Shown here piece after piece: positions 52,430 through 61,060 of a stretch of DNA of 64,000 nucleotides. The notes beneath the pieces are model-generated. The model worked only from the letters and a program-made list of their open reading frames with translations, was not told the origin of the DNA and ran no database searches. Origin of the DNA: Candidatus Poseidoniaceae archaeon. Its GTDB lineage: Archaea; Thermoplasmatota; Poseidoniia; Poseidoniales; Poseidoniaceae. The stretch's first letter is position 1, and every line of letters starts with the position of its first letter. Location of the stretch: positions 1 to 64,000 of the forward strand of contig CALJHE010000002.1 of NCBI GenBank assembly GCA_938075675.1. Reading direction: 5' to 3'. A program made the translations under genes and the position numbers.

Positions 52430-55213
52430 TCAAATGTAGACTTCTTTTTGGTGCATTCCAACATTTGGTGAAAGGCCTCTTTGTCGAATGTATTGCAGCA
52501 AGGATTTACCATCGTTACTACGAGCATATGTGAGTTCACTCGGGCTGACGTAAAGATTCCAATATTTTTGAAACACATCTGCGCGCTCTCGAGTCGAGGC
52601 GAGAAGAGAAGGCACTGAATGATACATTTGAATTGAACTTACTTCCTTACGAAGGTACTTTGCAATCACTTCGGGCATCATCGTCGAGAGCCAAGTATCT
52701 TCCATGAATTGTGATGAACGACTGATTAGATATCTTGGATTTGATAAAGGACCTAATACTTCCTCGAGAGAAGTACTGAATGCTAATGCTTCATCCTGAG
52801 TCGAGTTGTGCAAATGGTAACGAAGCCAACCCCCACCTCGCTCACCACCTTTCGGTGAACAGTGAACAGTCATTTCTCCTAGTTCTTGTAAGCTTGCTAC
52901 AATGGATTGAGAAATGGCCAGCGTTAATGTTGAATCTGTCCACATTTCTTTTTCTGTCCCGAACCGGAATCCACTAGAGAACCCTTTCGGGGTTTTCGTC
53001 TCAACAGCCGGTCGCGATTCAATACCGAAGGGCTGGCCAATCCCCCACAATTCACGGGTATGTTCTCTTGTACGTGCCCTGCGAAGCATTTCGTCATTGA
53101 ACAAGGCCATGCCTTCACTGATTCCCTCAGGCCGAACATCGTTGAATGCTGCATGAACGTGACCTACTCCTTTCTCAATAGTCCCATCATCACAAACCCC
53201 GTACAATTGTTTGTGTTTTTGCTTGAACCGTAAATAGTCGTCAAAACCTTTGGTAAACTCTTCAGCAATGCAAACAATATCCCAATTGTTGGCTACTTTT
53301 TCAGGCCATTCTTTGTCAATGCGTATAGAACGCCCACGAAGTTGATTGATGCTCATGCTCGTCGTGACGGTTGTCATGTCAATAAGTACGTTAATTCTTG
53401 ATGCATCCCATCCTTCGCCCAACAAGCCGCGAGTTCCAACCAAACACCGAGTAAATCCTTCTTGGAAAAACTCCGTAATCATAAGAGAATAGTAACGAGG
53501 AATCCAATCCTTACCCTTCCCATGTATTTCATGAAACCCTTGGTGAGGTTTATCCTCGAGTTTGATGTCAAGTGAACGCTCCTCTACCCATTTCTCAGCC
53601 TTAGCGATGAACTTCTCATACAAATCATCGTCAACAAGAACGGTGCTACCGGTCATCAAGATAGGATCGAGGTAATCTCCTGCAGGATGGTGAACAAGCG
53701 TCCTTAGGACTGATATTGCTCCACCGGCTTCATCATCAAGAACTCCCTCTACAAGAGTCGTCGCCGAGGTTTTCTCAAAGTCAGTGACGATGACGGCACG
53801 TATGTCAGGCCCCAAGGTTTGCATCTCGACATTGATAATTTCATTGACGGCCTCAATTTTAGCTGATGCATAAGCCATGACTCGCCCCACAGGAGATGCG
53901 CAAGGCCGAGAACCTGTTTCAGTAATTTGTATCCCCAACATCCGCAATCTTGCCACAACAGATTCTGAAAGAGCGTGGTCATCCGAACTCTTTGAGCGCC
54001 TCAACCCATGGCGGACATAACGCGAAAGAACATTTCGTAGTACACTCATCCGTGTGAAGGACTGATCGTTTGGGTCGAAGTGAAAGTCGGGTACACCAGA
54101 AGGAAGGGACAACCGATTCATCCGAAGAAAACGACGTGCGTCAGTGGCAAAAGCGGAAAATTTTCTTTCGTAATCATCCCAAGAAAGTGAGTCGCCGGTC
54201 GGTGATTTACGTTGTGCAAGTTCATCTCGAACCCAAAGGTCAAGCGACGGAGTTCTGTTTTTTTTACCGTCATGCATTGGAGTACGTAATTCAGCCAGTA
54301 ATTGGTCAAACTCTTCATCAACTCCTGCGATGTATTGCAATTCATGACTTGCTGGGCGCACAAAATAACACAAGTCTTGGTACGGAGCAAGGTTAGAATC
54401 TCGAACCAACGCTGGAACAGGCACACTGTAATCCACAGGACCGAAAAACTCGTCATACCGTTCTGCATCCGATTCTCTGAACGATGAACCATCCGGTGGC
54501 GTTGCGGTGAGTCCAAGGATGACTGGGTCGTCGAATAATTCTCGAACTTCTGTCAAGATTCGCCCCCAATGATGCATAAGATGGTGACACTCGTCCAGAA
54601 TAATCAAACCAATACCCGCATCTTTCAGCAGCATGAGATTTTCTTTCGCGCTTTCATGAAGCGTCCATAACGCATTCCCATGTTCAGCATACTCGTCTCT
54701 TACCTTTTTTCGGTACGTTGAAAGTCGAGTGGTGTAATATTTTTTATTACGTTCAAGGAGGTCTTTTTGCCATGCAATCGCTTCTTCATGATTTGATGCC
54801 TCTTCGTCAGAAATTAGTTTTTCAGCCCATAACTCCAATGCCACCGCATCAAGATCTTCACCACCTTTTCTTGGCATCGTCACCGACTGGTAAGTGAGGG
54901 AAGTAAGCAAACCCGGTTTCTTGGGGTCGGTGCTGATGAATTCGTCTTTACCATCGAGATCAAAAAGCGAAGTCCGTGCGGCCCATTGGGCTTGTATGGC
55001 AGAGTTAGGGGAAAGCACCAATGCTGGCTTTCGAACGAGGTCTGCCCACACATACAGTCCAAGCACCGTTTTCCCTGAGCCTGGAGGGGCGACGATGTGA
55101 AGTCGTTTATTGCCCGCTTCTAACTGCGGAACAATCACAGAACGAGCAGCCTCTTGTGAGGGGCGAAGAGTTCCTGAAAATTGAATAGCGCCGAAATCCG
55201 GTAACTCAGTCAT
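52430..55213 (-). CDS. large superfamily II DEAD/H helicase (XPB/type III restriction-like)
   Basis: 927 residues from ATG 55213 (MTELPDFGAIQFSGTLRPSQ). Helicase motifs: the Q-like RPSQEAA, Walker A APPGSGKTVLG, DECHHL (motif II), GLTATPP (motif III), and a C-lobe with GTRGLLGEGWDASRINVLID and the arginine-finger NQLRGRSIRID. The ~200-residue stretch between the lobes is large and acidic. The last 250 residues form an unrecognised domain. It may act in DNA repair or defence; no nuclease or methylase partner is adjacent. It starts 18 bases after the zinc-ribbon protein and is probably co-transcribed. Confidence 0.8.
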   Translation of the reverse strand: MTELPDFGAIQFSGTLRPSQEAARSVIVPQLEAGNKRLHIVAPPGSGKTVLGLYVWADLVRKPALVLSPNSAIQAQWAARTSLFDLDGKDEFISTDPKKPGLLTSLTYQSVTMPRKGGEDLDAVALELWAEKLISDEEASNHEEAIAWQKDLLERNKKYYTTRLSTYRKKVRDEYAEHGNALWTLHESAKENLMLLKDAGIGLIILDECHHLMHHWGRILTEVRELFDDPVILGLTATPPDGSSFRESDAERYDEFFGPVDYSVPVPALVRDSNLAPYQDLCYFVRPASHELQYIAGVDEEFDQLLAELRTPMHDGKKNRTPSLDLWVRDELAQRKSPTGDSLSWDDYERKFSAFATDARRFLRMNRLSLPSGVPDFHFDPNDQSFTRMSVLRNVLSRYVRHGLRRSKSSDDHALSESVVARLRMLGIQITETGSRPCASPVGRVMAYASAKIEAVNEIINVEMQTLGPDIRAVIVTDFEKTSATTLVEGVLDDEAGGAISVLRTLVHHPAGDYLDPILMTGSTVLVDDDLYEKFIAKAEKWVEERSLDIKLEDKPHQGFHEIHGKGKDWIPRYYSLMITEFFQEGFTRCLVGTRGLLGEGWDASRINVLIDMTTVTTSMSINQLRGRSIRIDKEWPEKVANNWDIVCIAEEFTKGFDDYLRFKQKHKQLYGVCDDGTIEKGVGHVHAAFNDVRPEGISEGMALFNDEMLRRARTREHTRELWGIGQPFGIESRPAVETKTPKGFSSGFRFGTEKEMWTDSTLTLAISQSIVASLQELGEMTVHCSPKGGERGGGWLRYHLHNSTQDEALAFSTSLEEVLGPLSNPRYLISRSSQFMEDTWLSTMMPEVIAKYLRKEVSSIQMYHSVPSLLASTRERADVFQKYWNLYVSPSELTYARSNDGKSLLQYIRQRGLSPNVGMHQKEVYI

Positions 55214-55230
55214 ACATGACACCCTTCACT

Positions 55231-56826
55231 TCAACGTGGGGGACCGCGCTTGGGGCCCGAAGGACCACCCTTTGGAGGACCGCCTTTCGAAGGACCAGGT
55301 GGGCCGCTCTTCTTTGGAGGACCGCCTTTCGAAGGACCAGGTGGGCCGCTCTTCTTTGGAGGACCGCCTTTCGAAGGACCGGGTGGGCCGCTCTTCTTTG
55401 GAGGGCCGCCTTTCGAAGGACCGGGTGGGCCGCTCTTCTTTGGAGGGCCGCCTTTCGAAGGACCGGGTGGGCCGCTCTTCTTTGGAGGGCCACCTTTCGA
55501 AGGACCAGGTGGGCCGCTTCTCGATGGCCCAGGTGGGCCACTTTTCTTGGGAGGTCCTCCTTTCGAAGGACCGGGTGGGCCGCCTCTCTTTGGCGGAGCA
55601 CGACGTACCGGAGATTCTTCATTTTCTTCCTCTTCCTCTTCGAACATTGCGCCGCAATGCGGACATTCATTATCCGTTTCCTTGACCAGACCATCACAGA
55701 TCTCGCAGGCAAACATTTCGACATCTTCGTCATCGCCGCCGTCCTTGGCAAGAGTTTCCACTTGACCGTCTTTAGAACGGAATAATTTCAATTCTGTAGT
55801 AATGGTAAATCCTTTCAAAGCAACCTCAGTTTCGATGGCATGTCTGAACGCTTGCGTCAAATCCTCAGGTGTGTCGAGAACACGGCCGTCATCAACATAT
55901 GTTACATTCACTTGAAGCACATCTAAATCCATCTTTGCTTGAGGTGTTTCTACAGCCACACCTCGCTTGCGAGCGACTCGACGGACTGCAACCTCGCACA
56001 TTCTGCGCAATAATGCTTCATTTGGAGTGTCTTTTTCAGAAATCTGCCCAAGAGCACCAGCAACGACGTCTTTAGCCGCAGCACCAGGTTCAGAACCACG
56101 TAAATGGGCGGGCAAGTCCGCCCCTAATGATGCGAGCACATTGCTCGCAGGAGATTGATTCATGTTGAGCCATTGACTGCGGCGTTCGTCTTTCATTGCG
56201 CGCTCAGCTTCTGCCAATCGGTTCACCATTGCGTCGGTAGGAGATGTTGATGGATTTTCAGCAACCAAAGTTCCACCCTGATTGAATGTGGGAGACGGGT
56301 CGATGCTCTTCTGAGGTAGCGCTCCGCTGGCAAGCGATGGCCCACGTGCTTGTTGCGGTCGGTCGGATTGTGCGGCCGGCAAAACATTTCCCTGAGGAGG
56401 GCGTTGATTCAGAGCACCTGGCGGGAATTGATTCTGACCCATTTGGTTCTGCGGGGGGAATTGGCCCTGTGGAGGGAACTGCCCTTGAGGCGGGAATTGG
56501 CCTTGCTGAGTGAGATTTCGTGGCAGAGGCTGCGGAGGGAATTGGCCGGGCGGGACATTGGGTTGCTGCTGAATACCCATGGCAATCTGTTGCAAGACTT
56601 CAGGGGGGATATTGGAGTTCCCTCCTACTGATGTGTTCCGTTGTTGGCGTACTGCTTCGCCAGATACTACGCCGAAGTTTCGACCGCCGGTGACTTCCTG
56701 GCCACTAAGTCCAATCACACTTTGGTTCGAGAAACCATCGGCGCGTGAAACTTCTTGACGAGCACCGCACTCCGGACAAAAGATACTGTCATCAGGGATG
56801 AGTTCCGAACAAGACCCGCAATCCAT
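55231..56826 (-). CDS. zinc-ribbon protein with low-complexity Q/P and GPP-repeat regions
   Basis: 531 residues from ATG 56826; GAGGTGAAT is the Shine-Dalgarno region. Part 1: zinc ribbon CGSC ... CPEC (3-24). Part 2: ~130 residues rich in Q, P, F (FPPQGQFPPQ units). Part 3: a folded domain of about 200 residues (IEKDTPNEALLRRMCEVAVRR-like, TTELKLFRSKDG). Part 4: a second ribbon CEIC ... CPHC. Part 5: an acidic run, then 14-residue tandem repeats SGPPGPSKGGPPKK. The layout (zinc ribbons at the ends of disordered regions) suggests a nucleic-acid or protein scaffold. It is upstream of the helicase in the same operon. Homologues not recognised. Confidence 0.75.
   Translation of the reverse strand: MDCGSCSELIPDDSIFCPECGARQEVSRADGFSNQSVIGLSGQEVTGGRNFGVVSGEAVRQQRNTSVGGNSNIPPEVLQQIAMGIQQQPNVPPGQFPPQPLPRNLTQQGQFPPQGQFPPQGQFPPQNQMGQNQFPPGALNQRPPQGNVLPAAQSDRPQQARGPSLASGALPQKSIDPSPTFNQGGTLVAENPSTSPTDAMVNRLAEAERAMKDERRSQWLNMNQSPASNVLASLGADLPAHLRGSEPGAAAKDVVAGALGQISEKDTPNEALLRRMCEVAVRRVARKRGVAVETPQAKMDLDVLQVNVTYVDDGRVLDTPEDLTQAFRHAIETEVALKGFTITTELKLFRSKDGQVETLAKDGGDDEDVEMFACEICDGLVKETDNECPHCGAMFEEEEEENEESPVRRAPPKRGGPPGPSKGGPPKKSGPPGPSRSGPPGPSKGGPPKKSGPPGPSKGGPPKKSGPPGPSKGGPPKKSGPPGPSKGGPPKKSGPPGPSKGGPPKKSGPPGPSKGGPPKGGPSGPKRGPPR
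55274..55525. repeat. six tandem 42-bp units encoding 14-residue GPP repeats
   Basis: Units begin at 55274, 55316, 55358, 55400, 55442 and 55484, each 42 bp and nearly identical (plus-strand start GGAGGACCGCCTTTCGAAGG); the sixth unit diverges in its last bases. Imperfect copies continue to about 55590. The encoded minus-strand unit is SGPPGPSKGGPPKK. Near identity at the DNA level points to recent copy-number change by slippage or recombination. Confidence 0.9.
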
Positions 56827-57027
56827 AGCATTCACCTCGCAGGTTTGATGCTCGGGGGACTCTCCCTAAAGTCTTACGACGAAATGTTGAACTTCGCAGC
56901 GTAATCAAAGCAATGTAATGTCGCCAGAAGACATCGATTTATGGTTGTGGAATCTGTTATGCGAGCCGTGTTCGTTTGTCGAAGAAAACATGGCACAGAG
57001 TATTCCTTTCAAAACTATGCGAATCCA

Positions 57028-58044
57028 CTAAGCGTTCTTGTTTTTCCTTAACAGACGGTTTACTCCACCAGGAATAAGTAACGCACGTAGAAGTTTGCGA
57101 GCGTATGACTTCATCTCATCCCTCGTTATCTTGATCTTTTCATCAGAATCGAGAATGTTTCCCGTTCGGAGTAAGGACACTGTTCTTTGACCGATAAGCA
57201 CAGGTAACATGGTTGATGCTTTGAGTCGGAATTGACCATCAGGCAACATCCGTATGTAGTCAACGGCAGCCTCGAGGTGCTTGTCAGTAATATCGAGGTA
57301 CTGATCGTACAACGGCCGGAATTGTTCGATATTGGACTTGTCGAGTAAATCTGATGGAGTTAATCCGTGCTTTTTCAATTCCTCCCCAGGTAAATAACAG
57401 CGACCAAATCGAAGATCTTCAGGTATGTCGCGAAGGATATTGATCATTTGCAAGGCCTTGCCGAATCGAACACCCTTTTCGAAAAACTCATCTTGTTTAT
57501 CCGGGGAAATAGAAATGACGTGTGCTAAAGACATCTTCGTCCAGAAAACGCCCACGCATCCTGCGACCCTGAAAGTATAATCGTCAAGTTCCTCATTCGA
57601 ATTGAGAGATGAAATAATGCCACCCTCATTCGCCGGTCCAAATCGCTCCAAGTCGAGGACTTGCCCTTCAACGATGATATCAAGGCATTCAAGCATTCGC
57701 TGTTGGTCTTCTTTGGAATAGACCTCAAGGCCATCAACCACTTCGCGAACATTTCGAAGTAATTCTGCTTCATGCTCATTCGGTTGAAGATTGGCGAGCG
57801 CAGAAAAATCCGGTAAATCTGTGGAACGTCCTTGAGCGACCTCATTGTACTCTTGGAGCAAGCCAGTCAGAAATTCAGTTTCCCCGTGTTTTGTGTCTGC
57901 GATAGTATCCGCTACACGTGCAAGCAAGTACAACAGTCCAATTTGACCGCGGATTTTCTTAGGTAGATATTTGAGCGTGGGGTAAAACGAACGCGAAGTC
58001 GTTTCCAGCAGATTATCGATTTTCTCGTTGATGAGTACTGCCAT
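57028..58044 (-). CDS. squalene/phytoene synthase family protein A
   Basis: 338 residues from ATG 58044 (MAVLINEKIDNLLETTSRSF), after GGGGATAAG. First Asp-rich site ARVADTIADT (about 42-51) and second site INILRDIPEDLRFGRCYLPG match trans-isoprenyl head-to-head synthases that join two prenyl diphosphates with Mg2+. TSRSFYPTLKYLPKKIR and the late QRTVSLLRTG fit the squalene synthase branch. A second such gene is divergently arranged 188 bases away. Product (squalene or phytoene) not decidable. Positions 56827-57027 contain no gene. Confidence 0.88.
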   Translation of the reverse strand: MAVLINEKIDNLLETTSRSFYPTLKYLPKKIRGQIGLLYLLARVADTIADTKHGETEFLTGLLQEYNEVAQGRSTDLPDFSALANLQPNEHEAELLRNVREVVDGLEVYSKEDQQRMLECLDIIVEGQVLDLERFGPANEGGIISSLNSNEELDDYTFRVAGCVGVFWTKMSLAHVISISPDKQDEFFEKGVRFGKALQMINILRDIPEDLRFGRCYLPGEELKKHGLTPSDLLDKSNIEQFRPLYDQYLDITDKHLEAAVDYIRMLPDGQFRLKASTMLPVLIGQRTVSLLRTGNILDSDEKIKITRDEMKSYARKLLRALLIPGGVNRLLRKNKNA

Positions 58045-58231
58045 CTTATCCCCGCATCCTATGCGAATCACACATTGCTCTTGAGCGTGTGGGATGGATG
58101 GCTAAGTTGGATATTGATTCAGCAGAGCAGTGATTTTGAGGAGTAGTTCGTCTCAAACATTGGCTGTTTCCAAACTCAATGTTTTGGGCAATTAAGGGTA
58201 GAACTCAAAAAGGGTAACCTACGAGGGCTGG

Positions 58232-59539
58232 ATGGTCAACATGCTCGAACGCCGGAAACCGCTTGAATTGTTGTTCCCCTTGAAAGGGAATGCAACAACA
58301 AGGGGAGAGGACTCGGAGCCGAAGAACATGTCGACTCTCGACCATCTCCGCGCTGGTGTAATGCTTGCACGAGATGCTGTAAAGGCTGTCAGCCTAACTG
58401 CAATGGAAGCACTTCGAGAAGGTGCAACGTTCATTGGAATCGTTGGCGAAACCAACGAACTGGTCGACCCATTCGAACATCTTGATGCCCCAATTTGGTC
58501 TGAGCGACCTCCTCAAGAACTAACAAAGCTCGCTTTCCGTTACTGCGAAGAACTCACAATGCGAGAAGCCGGCAATTTCTACCATTCGTTCAAGTATTTA
58601 CCGGATCAGCAACGGCAAGCCATGTGCGCAGTGTACGCTTTCTGCCGCCGCGCAGATGACATCGCCGACGGTGATTGGGCTGACAGATTCCCTGGTAGCA
58701 TGGGTGAACTCGACCCTGAAGCGGTAAGTTACAGAGAACAACTCGAAAGTCTTCAAGACCAAGGAACAATACTTGACCCAGAAGCGTATTTGAACAAAAT
58801 TACTCAACTGTTTTTCTTCCGTAAAAAACTCTCCACGTGCTATTCAGACGTATATTCCACTGACCCCGTTTTCTTGGCACTGAAAGAGACGGTTAACACC
58901 TACGCAATCCCTCGAGATGTGTTTGATGATTTAATTTCAGGCATGGAAGATGACCTGTACAACAACAGATACCGAAGTTTTGACGAATTATACGTCTACT
59001 GTTATCGAGTAGCGTCCGTTGTTGGGCTAATGTGTATCGAGATTTACGGATACGAAGACCCTCGTGCAAAGAAATTCGCTGAATCATGGGGTATATTCAT
59101 GCAACTTACAAACGTCTTGCGAGATGTTGGCGAAGATATTGAGCGAGACCGAGTATACTTGCCGCTCAATGAACTTGAATCGAATGGTATTCAAGAAAAG
59201 GAACTCGACGGGAAAGTCGTCCTCAACAAAAACTGGGAACCGTATTGCAGAGAATATGCCCGAAGAGCAAGAACATACCTGCATGAGGCTCGCCAACTCC
59301 TACCGCTTCTTCCACGACGTACACGATACTCTCCTGCGGCGATGATTGCGTTTTATGACAAAATCCTACGACAAATTGAGCGTCAACAGGGCGACGTGTT
59401 CACCAAGCGGGTCAAACTCAACAAGGTTCAGAAAATTAGCCTTGCTGCTGCAGTGTACATGCGTCACAGACTACTTCCTGCCTTCCTCGACCCTGTATGG
59501 TCCGGACTGGCCCGGATCGGCATTTTGCCGGCTGTTTGA
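58232..59539 (+). CDS. squalene/phytoene synthase family protein B
   Basis: 435 residues with a ~105-residue N-terminal extension that is helical and not typical of the family. The core starts at AFRYCEELTMREAGNFYHSF; Asp-rich sites are CRRADDIADGDWADR and NVLRDVGEDIERDRVYLP, and VASVVGLMCIEIYGY is a conserved helix. This branch resembles phytoene synthase CrtB / HpnD. Its divergent neighbour is a second family member, so the two may act in series. It ends directly against the stop of the convergent DUF2892 gene. Confidence 0.9.
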   Translation: MVNMLERRKPLELLFPLKGNATTRGEDSEPKNMSTLDHLRAGVMLARDAVKAVSLTAMEALREGATFIGIVGETNELVDPFEHLDAPIWSERPPQELTKLAFRYCEELTMREAGNFYHSFKYLPDQQRQAMCAVYAFCRRADDIADGDWADRFPGSMGELDPEAVSYREQLESLQDQGTILDPEAYLNKITQLFFFRKKLSTCYSDVYSTDPVFLALKETVNTYAIPRDVFDDLISGMEDDLYNNRYRSFDELYVYCYRVASVVGLMCIEIYGYEDPRAKKFAESWGIFMQLTNVLRDVGEDIERDRVYLPLNELESNGIQEKELDGKVVLNKNWEPYCREYARRARTYLHEARQLLPLLPRRTRYSPAAMIAFYDKILRQIERQQGDVFTKRVKLNKVQKISLAAAVYMRHRLLPAFLDPVWSGLARIGILPAV

Positions 59540-59728
59540 TTAAATTGGGCATGTTGAATGTCCGAGCAATTTGTAGAACGGGCAGAAACCAAAGGCTGAA
59601 GTCATAACGCTCCAGCAACCGATAAACAACAATATCACATCCCAGTTGACATCTGCAGCATAGTCAAACAAAACCATACTCAAGCCAGCAACTACGCGCA
59701 CAATTCTGTCGTTGAATCCAAGGTTCAT
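59540..59728 (-). CDS. DUF2892-family small membrane protein
   Basis: 62 residues. MNLGFNDRIVRVVAGLSMVL and the C-terminal GFCPFYKLLGHSTC are the signature of DUF2892 (YgaP-type inner membrane helices, elsewhere fused to rhodanese). Two helices; role unknown. It is convergent with the synthase B gene with no bases between their stops. Confidence 0.85.
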   Translation of the reverse strand: MNLGFNDRIVRVVAGLSMVLFDYAADVNWDVILLFIGCWSVMTSAFGFCPFYKLLGHSTCPI

Positions 59729-59815
59729 TCAGTCACTTCCTAAAAAAACCTCCATTTTTGCGCCATTTAAAGGCCTGTATGGCGTGATTCGACACAACCA
59801 TCAGTGGATATTGCT

Positions 59816-60991
59816 TCAAACTGTTCGAGTAAATGCTTGAATTCCGGTGATGTAACGGCCGAGAATGAGGTTGTGAATATCATGCGTACCTTCGTAAGTT
59901 TTTACTGACTCAAGGTTTGCCATGTGCCGCATCACAGGATATTCGTCCAAGATGCCGTTTGCGCCATGGATATCTCGAGCAACACGAGCAATCTCTAGTG
60001 CGATGTCGACGTTGTTCATCTTAGCAAGGGAAATTTGTTCATTGATCCAAGTCCCTTCGTCTTTCTTACGGCCCAAGTGATATGCGAGCAGTTGTCCTTT
60101 GGTAATTTCACGAAGCATCCATGCCAACTTGTTCTGCACGAGTTGGTACGATGCAATCGGATGGTCGAATTGTATTCGAGAAAGAGAATATGTTTTCGCA
60201 CTGTGGAAGCAGGACATTGCAGCTCCCAATGCTCCCCACGAGATACCAAATCTAGCGTTGTTCAAACATGAAAATGGCCCTCGCAGTCCTTTAACACCCG
60301 GAAGCATTCGATCTTTCGGGATCTTACAATCTTGGAATACCAGTTCGCTGGTCACCGATGCTTTCAGTGAATGCTTACCCTTCATCTCAGGAGCGGTGAA
60401 ACCCTCGTCGTCCTTCTCAACAATGAATCCACGGATGACACCATCGAGTTTGGCCCAAACTACAGCAACATCAGCAATTGTTCCGTTGGTAATCCACATC
60501 TTTGCACCGTTAAGCAAGTAATGGTCTCCCATGTCTTCCGCTTTAGTAATCATATCACCAGGATTTGAACCATAGTCAGGTTCAGTAAGACCAAAGCATC
60601 CAATCCATTCTCCAGATGTCATCTTTGGGAGATAGTAATTTTTCTGTTCTTCAGAACCGAAATCCCAAATTGGATACATGGCAAGCGAGCCTTGAACCGA
60701 GGCAAACGAACGAAGACCTGAGTCGCCACGTTCGAGCTCTTGGCAGATGAGCCCGTATGCAACATACGAAAGTCCCGGACAGCCATAGCCCTTCAACGGT
60801 GCTCCAAGAACACCCATCTCTCCAAGGGCAACACGCCATTCGTCAAGGAAGATTCCTTCAGCGCAAGCGTGTTCGATTTTAGGAAGTACTTCTTCGTCAA
60901 CCCAGTCACGGACCATGTCACGAATCATTATTTCTTCTTCAGTCAGTAAGCTTTCTATGTCGTAGAAGTCGACTCCTTCGTATGGCTCCAT
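59816..60991 (-). CDS. acyl-CoA dehydrogenase, glutaryl-CoA dehydrogenase-like
   Basis: 391 residues. FAD and substrate motifs: SVQGSLAMYPIWDFGSEEQK, GCFGLTEPDYGSNPGDM, KMWITNG and the base Glu367 in KTYEGTHDIHNLILGR. The sequence around SFASVQGSLAM and RYITGIQAF is closest to glutaryl-CoA dehydrogenases (lysine/tryptophan breakdown), which decarboxylate to crotonyl-CoA. The electron acceptor would be ETF. Overlaps nothing; the propeller-like gene lies 69 bases upstream. Confidence 0.9.
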   Translation of the reverse strand: MEPYEGVDFYDIESLLTEEEIMIRDMVRDWVDEEVLPKIEHACAEGIFLDEWRVALGEMGVLGAPLKGYGCPGLSYVAYGLICQELERGDSGLRSFASVQGSLAMYPIWDFGSEEQKNYYLPKMTSGEWIGCFGLTEPDYGSNPGDMITKAEDMGDHYLLNGAKMWITNGTIADVAVVWAKLDGVIRGFIVEKDDEGFTAPEMKGKHSLKASVTSELVFQDCKIPKDRMLPGVKGLRGPFSCLNNARFGISWGALGAAMSCFHSAKTYSLSRIQFDHPIASYQLVQNKLAWMLREITKGQLLAYHLGRKKDEGTWINEQISLAKMNNVDIALEIARVARDIHGANGILDEYPVMRHMANLESVKTYEGTHDIHNLILGRYITGIQAFTRTV

Positions 60992-61060
60992 ACTATCCTC
61001 TCAACTTGGGGTCAACTCGGGGCTTCAAGAACCTAACCCTCCGGTCATTAGACGAAGGTC

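Noticed and set aside
55274-55525. CRISPR array
   Set aside because: The repeats are head-to-tail without unique spacers and encode protein.
55236-55765. Long collagen-like open frames on the plus strand across the 42-bp repeats
   Set aside because: They are mirror frames of a GC-rich repeat; only the minus-strand frame connects to zinc ribbons and a Shine-Dalgarno start.
60565-60590. T-arm-like GGATTTGAACC in the acyl-CoA dehydrogenase gene
   Set aside because: It encodes the conserved DYGSNPGD motif and has no tRNA around it.
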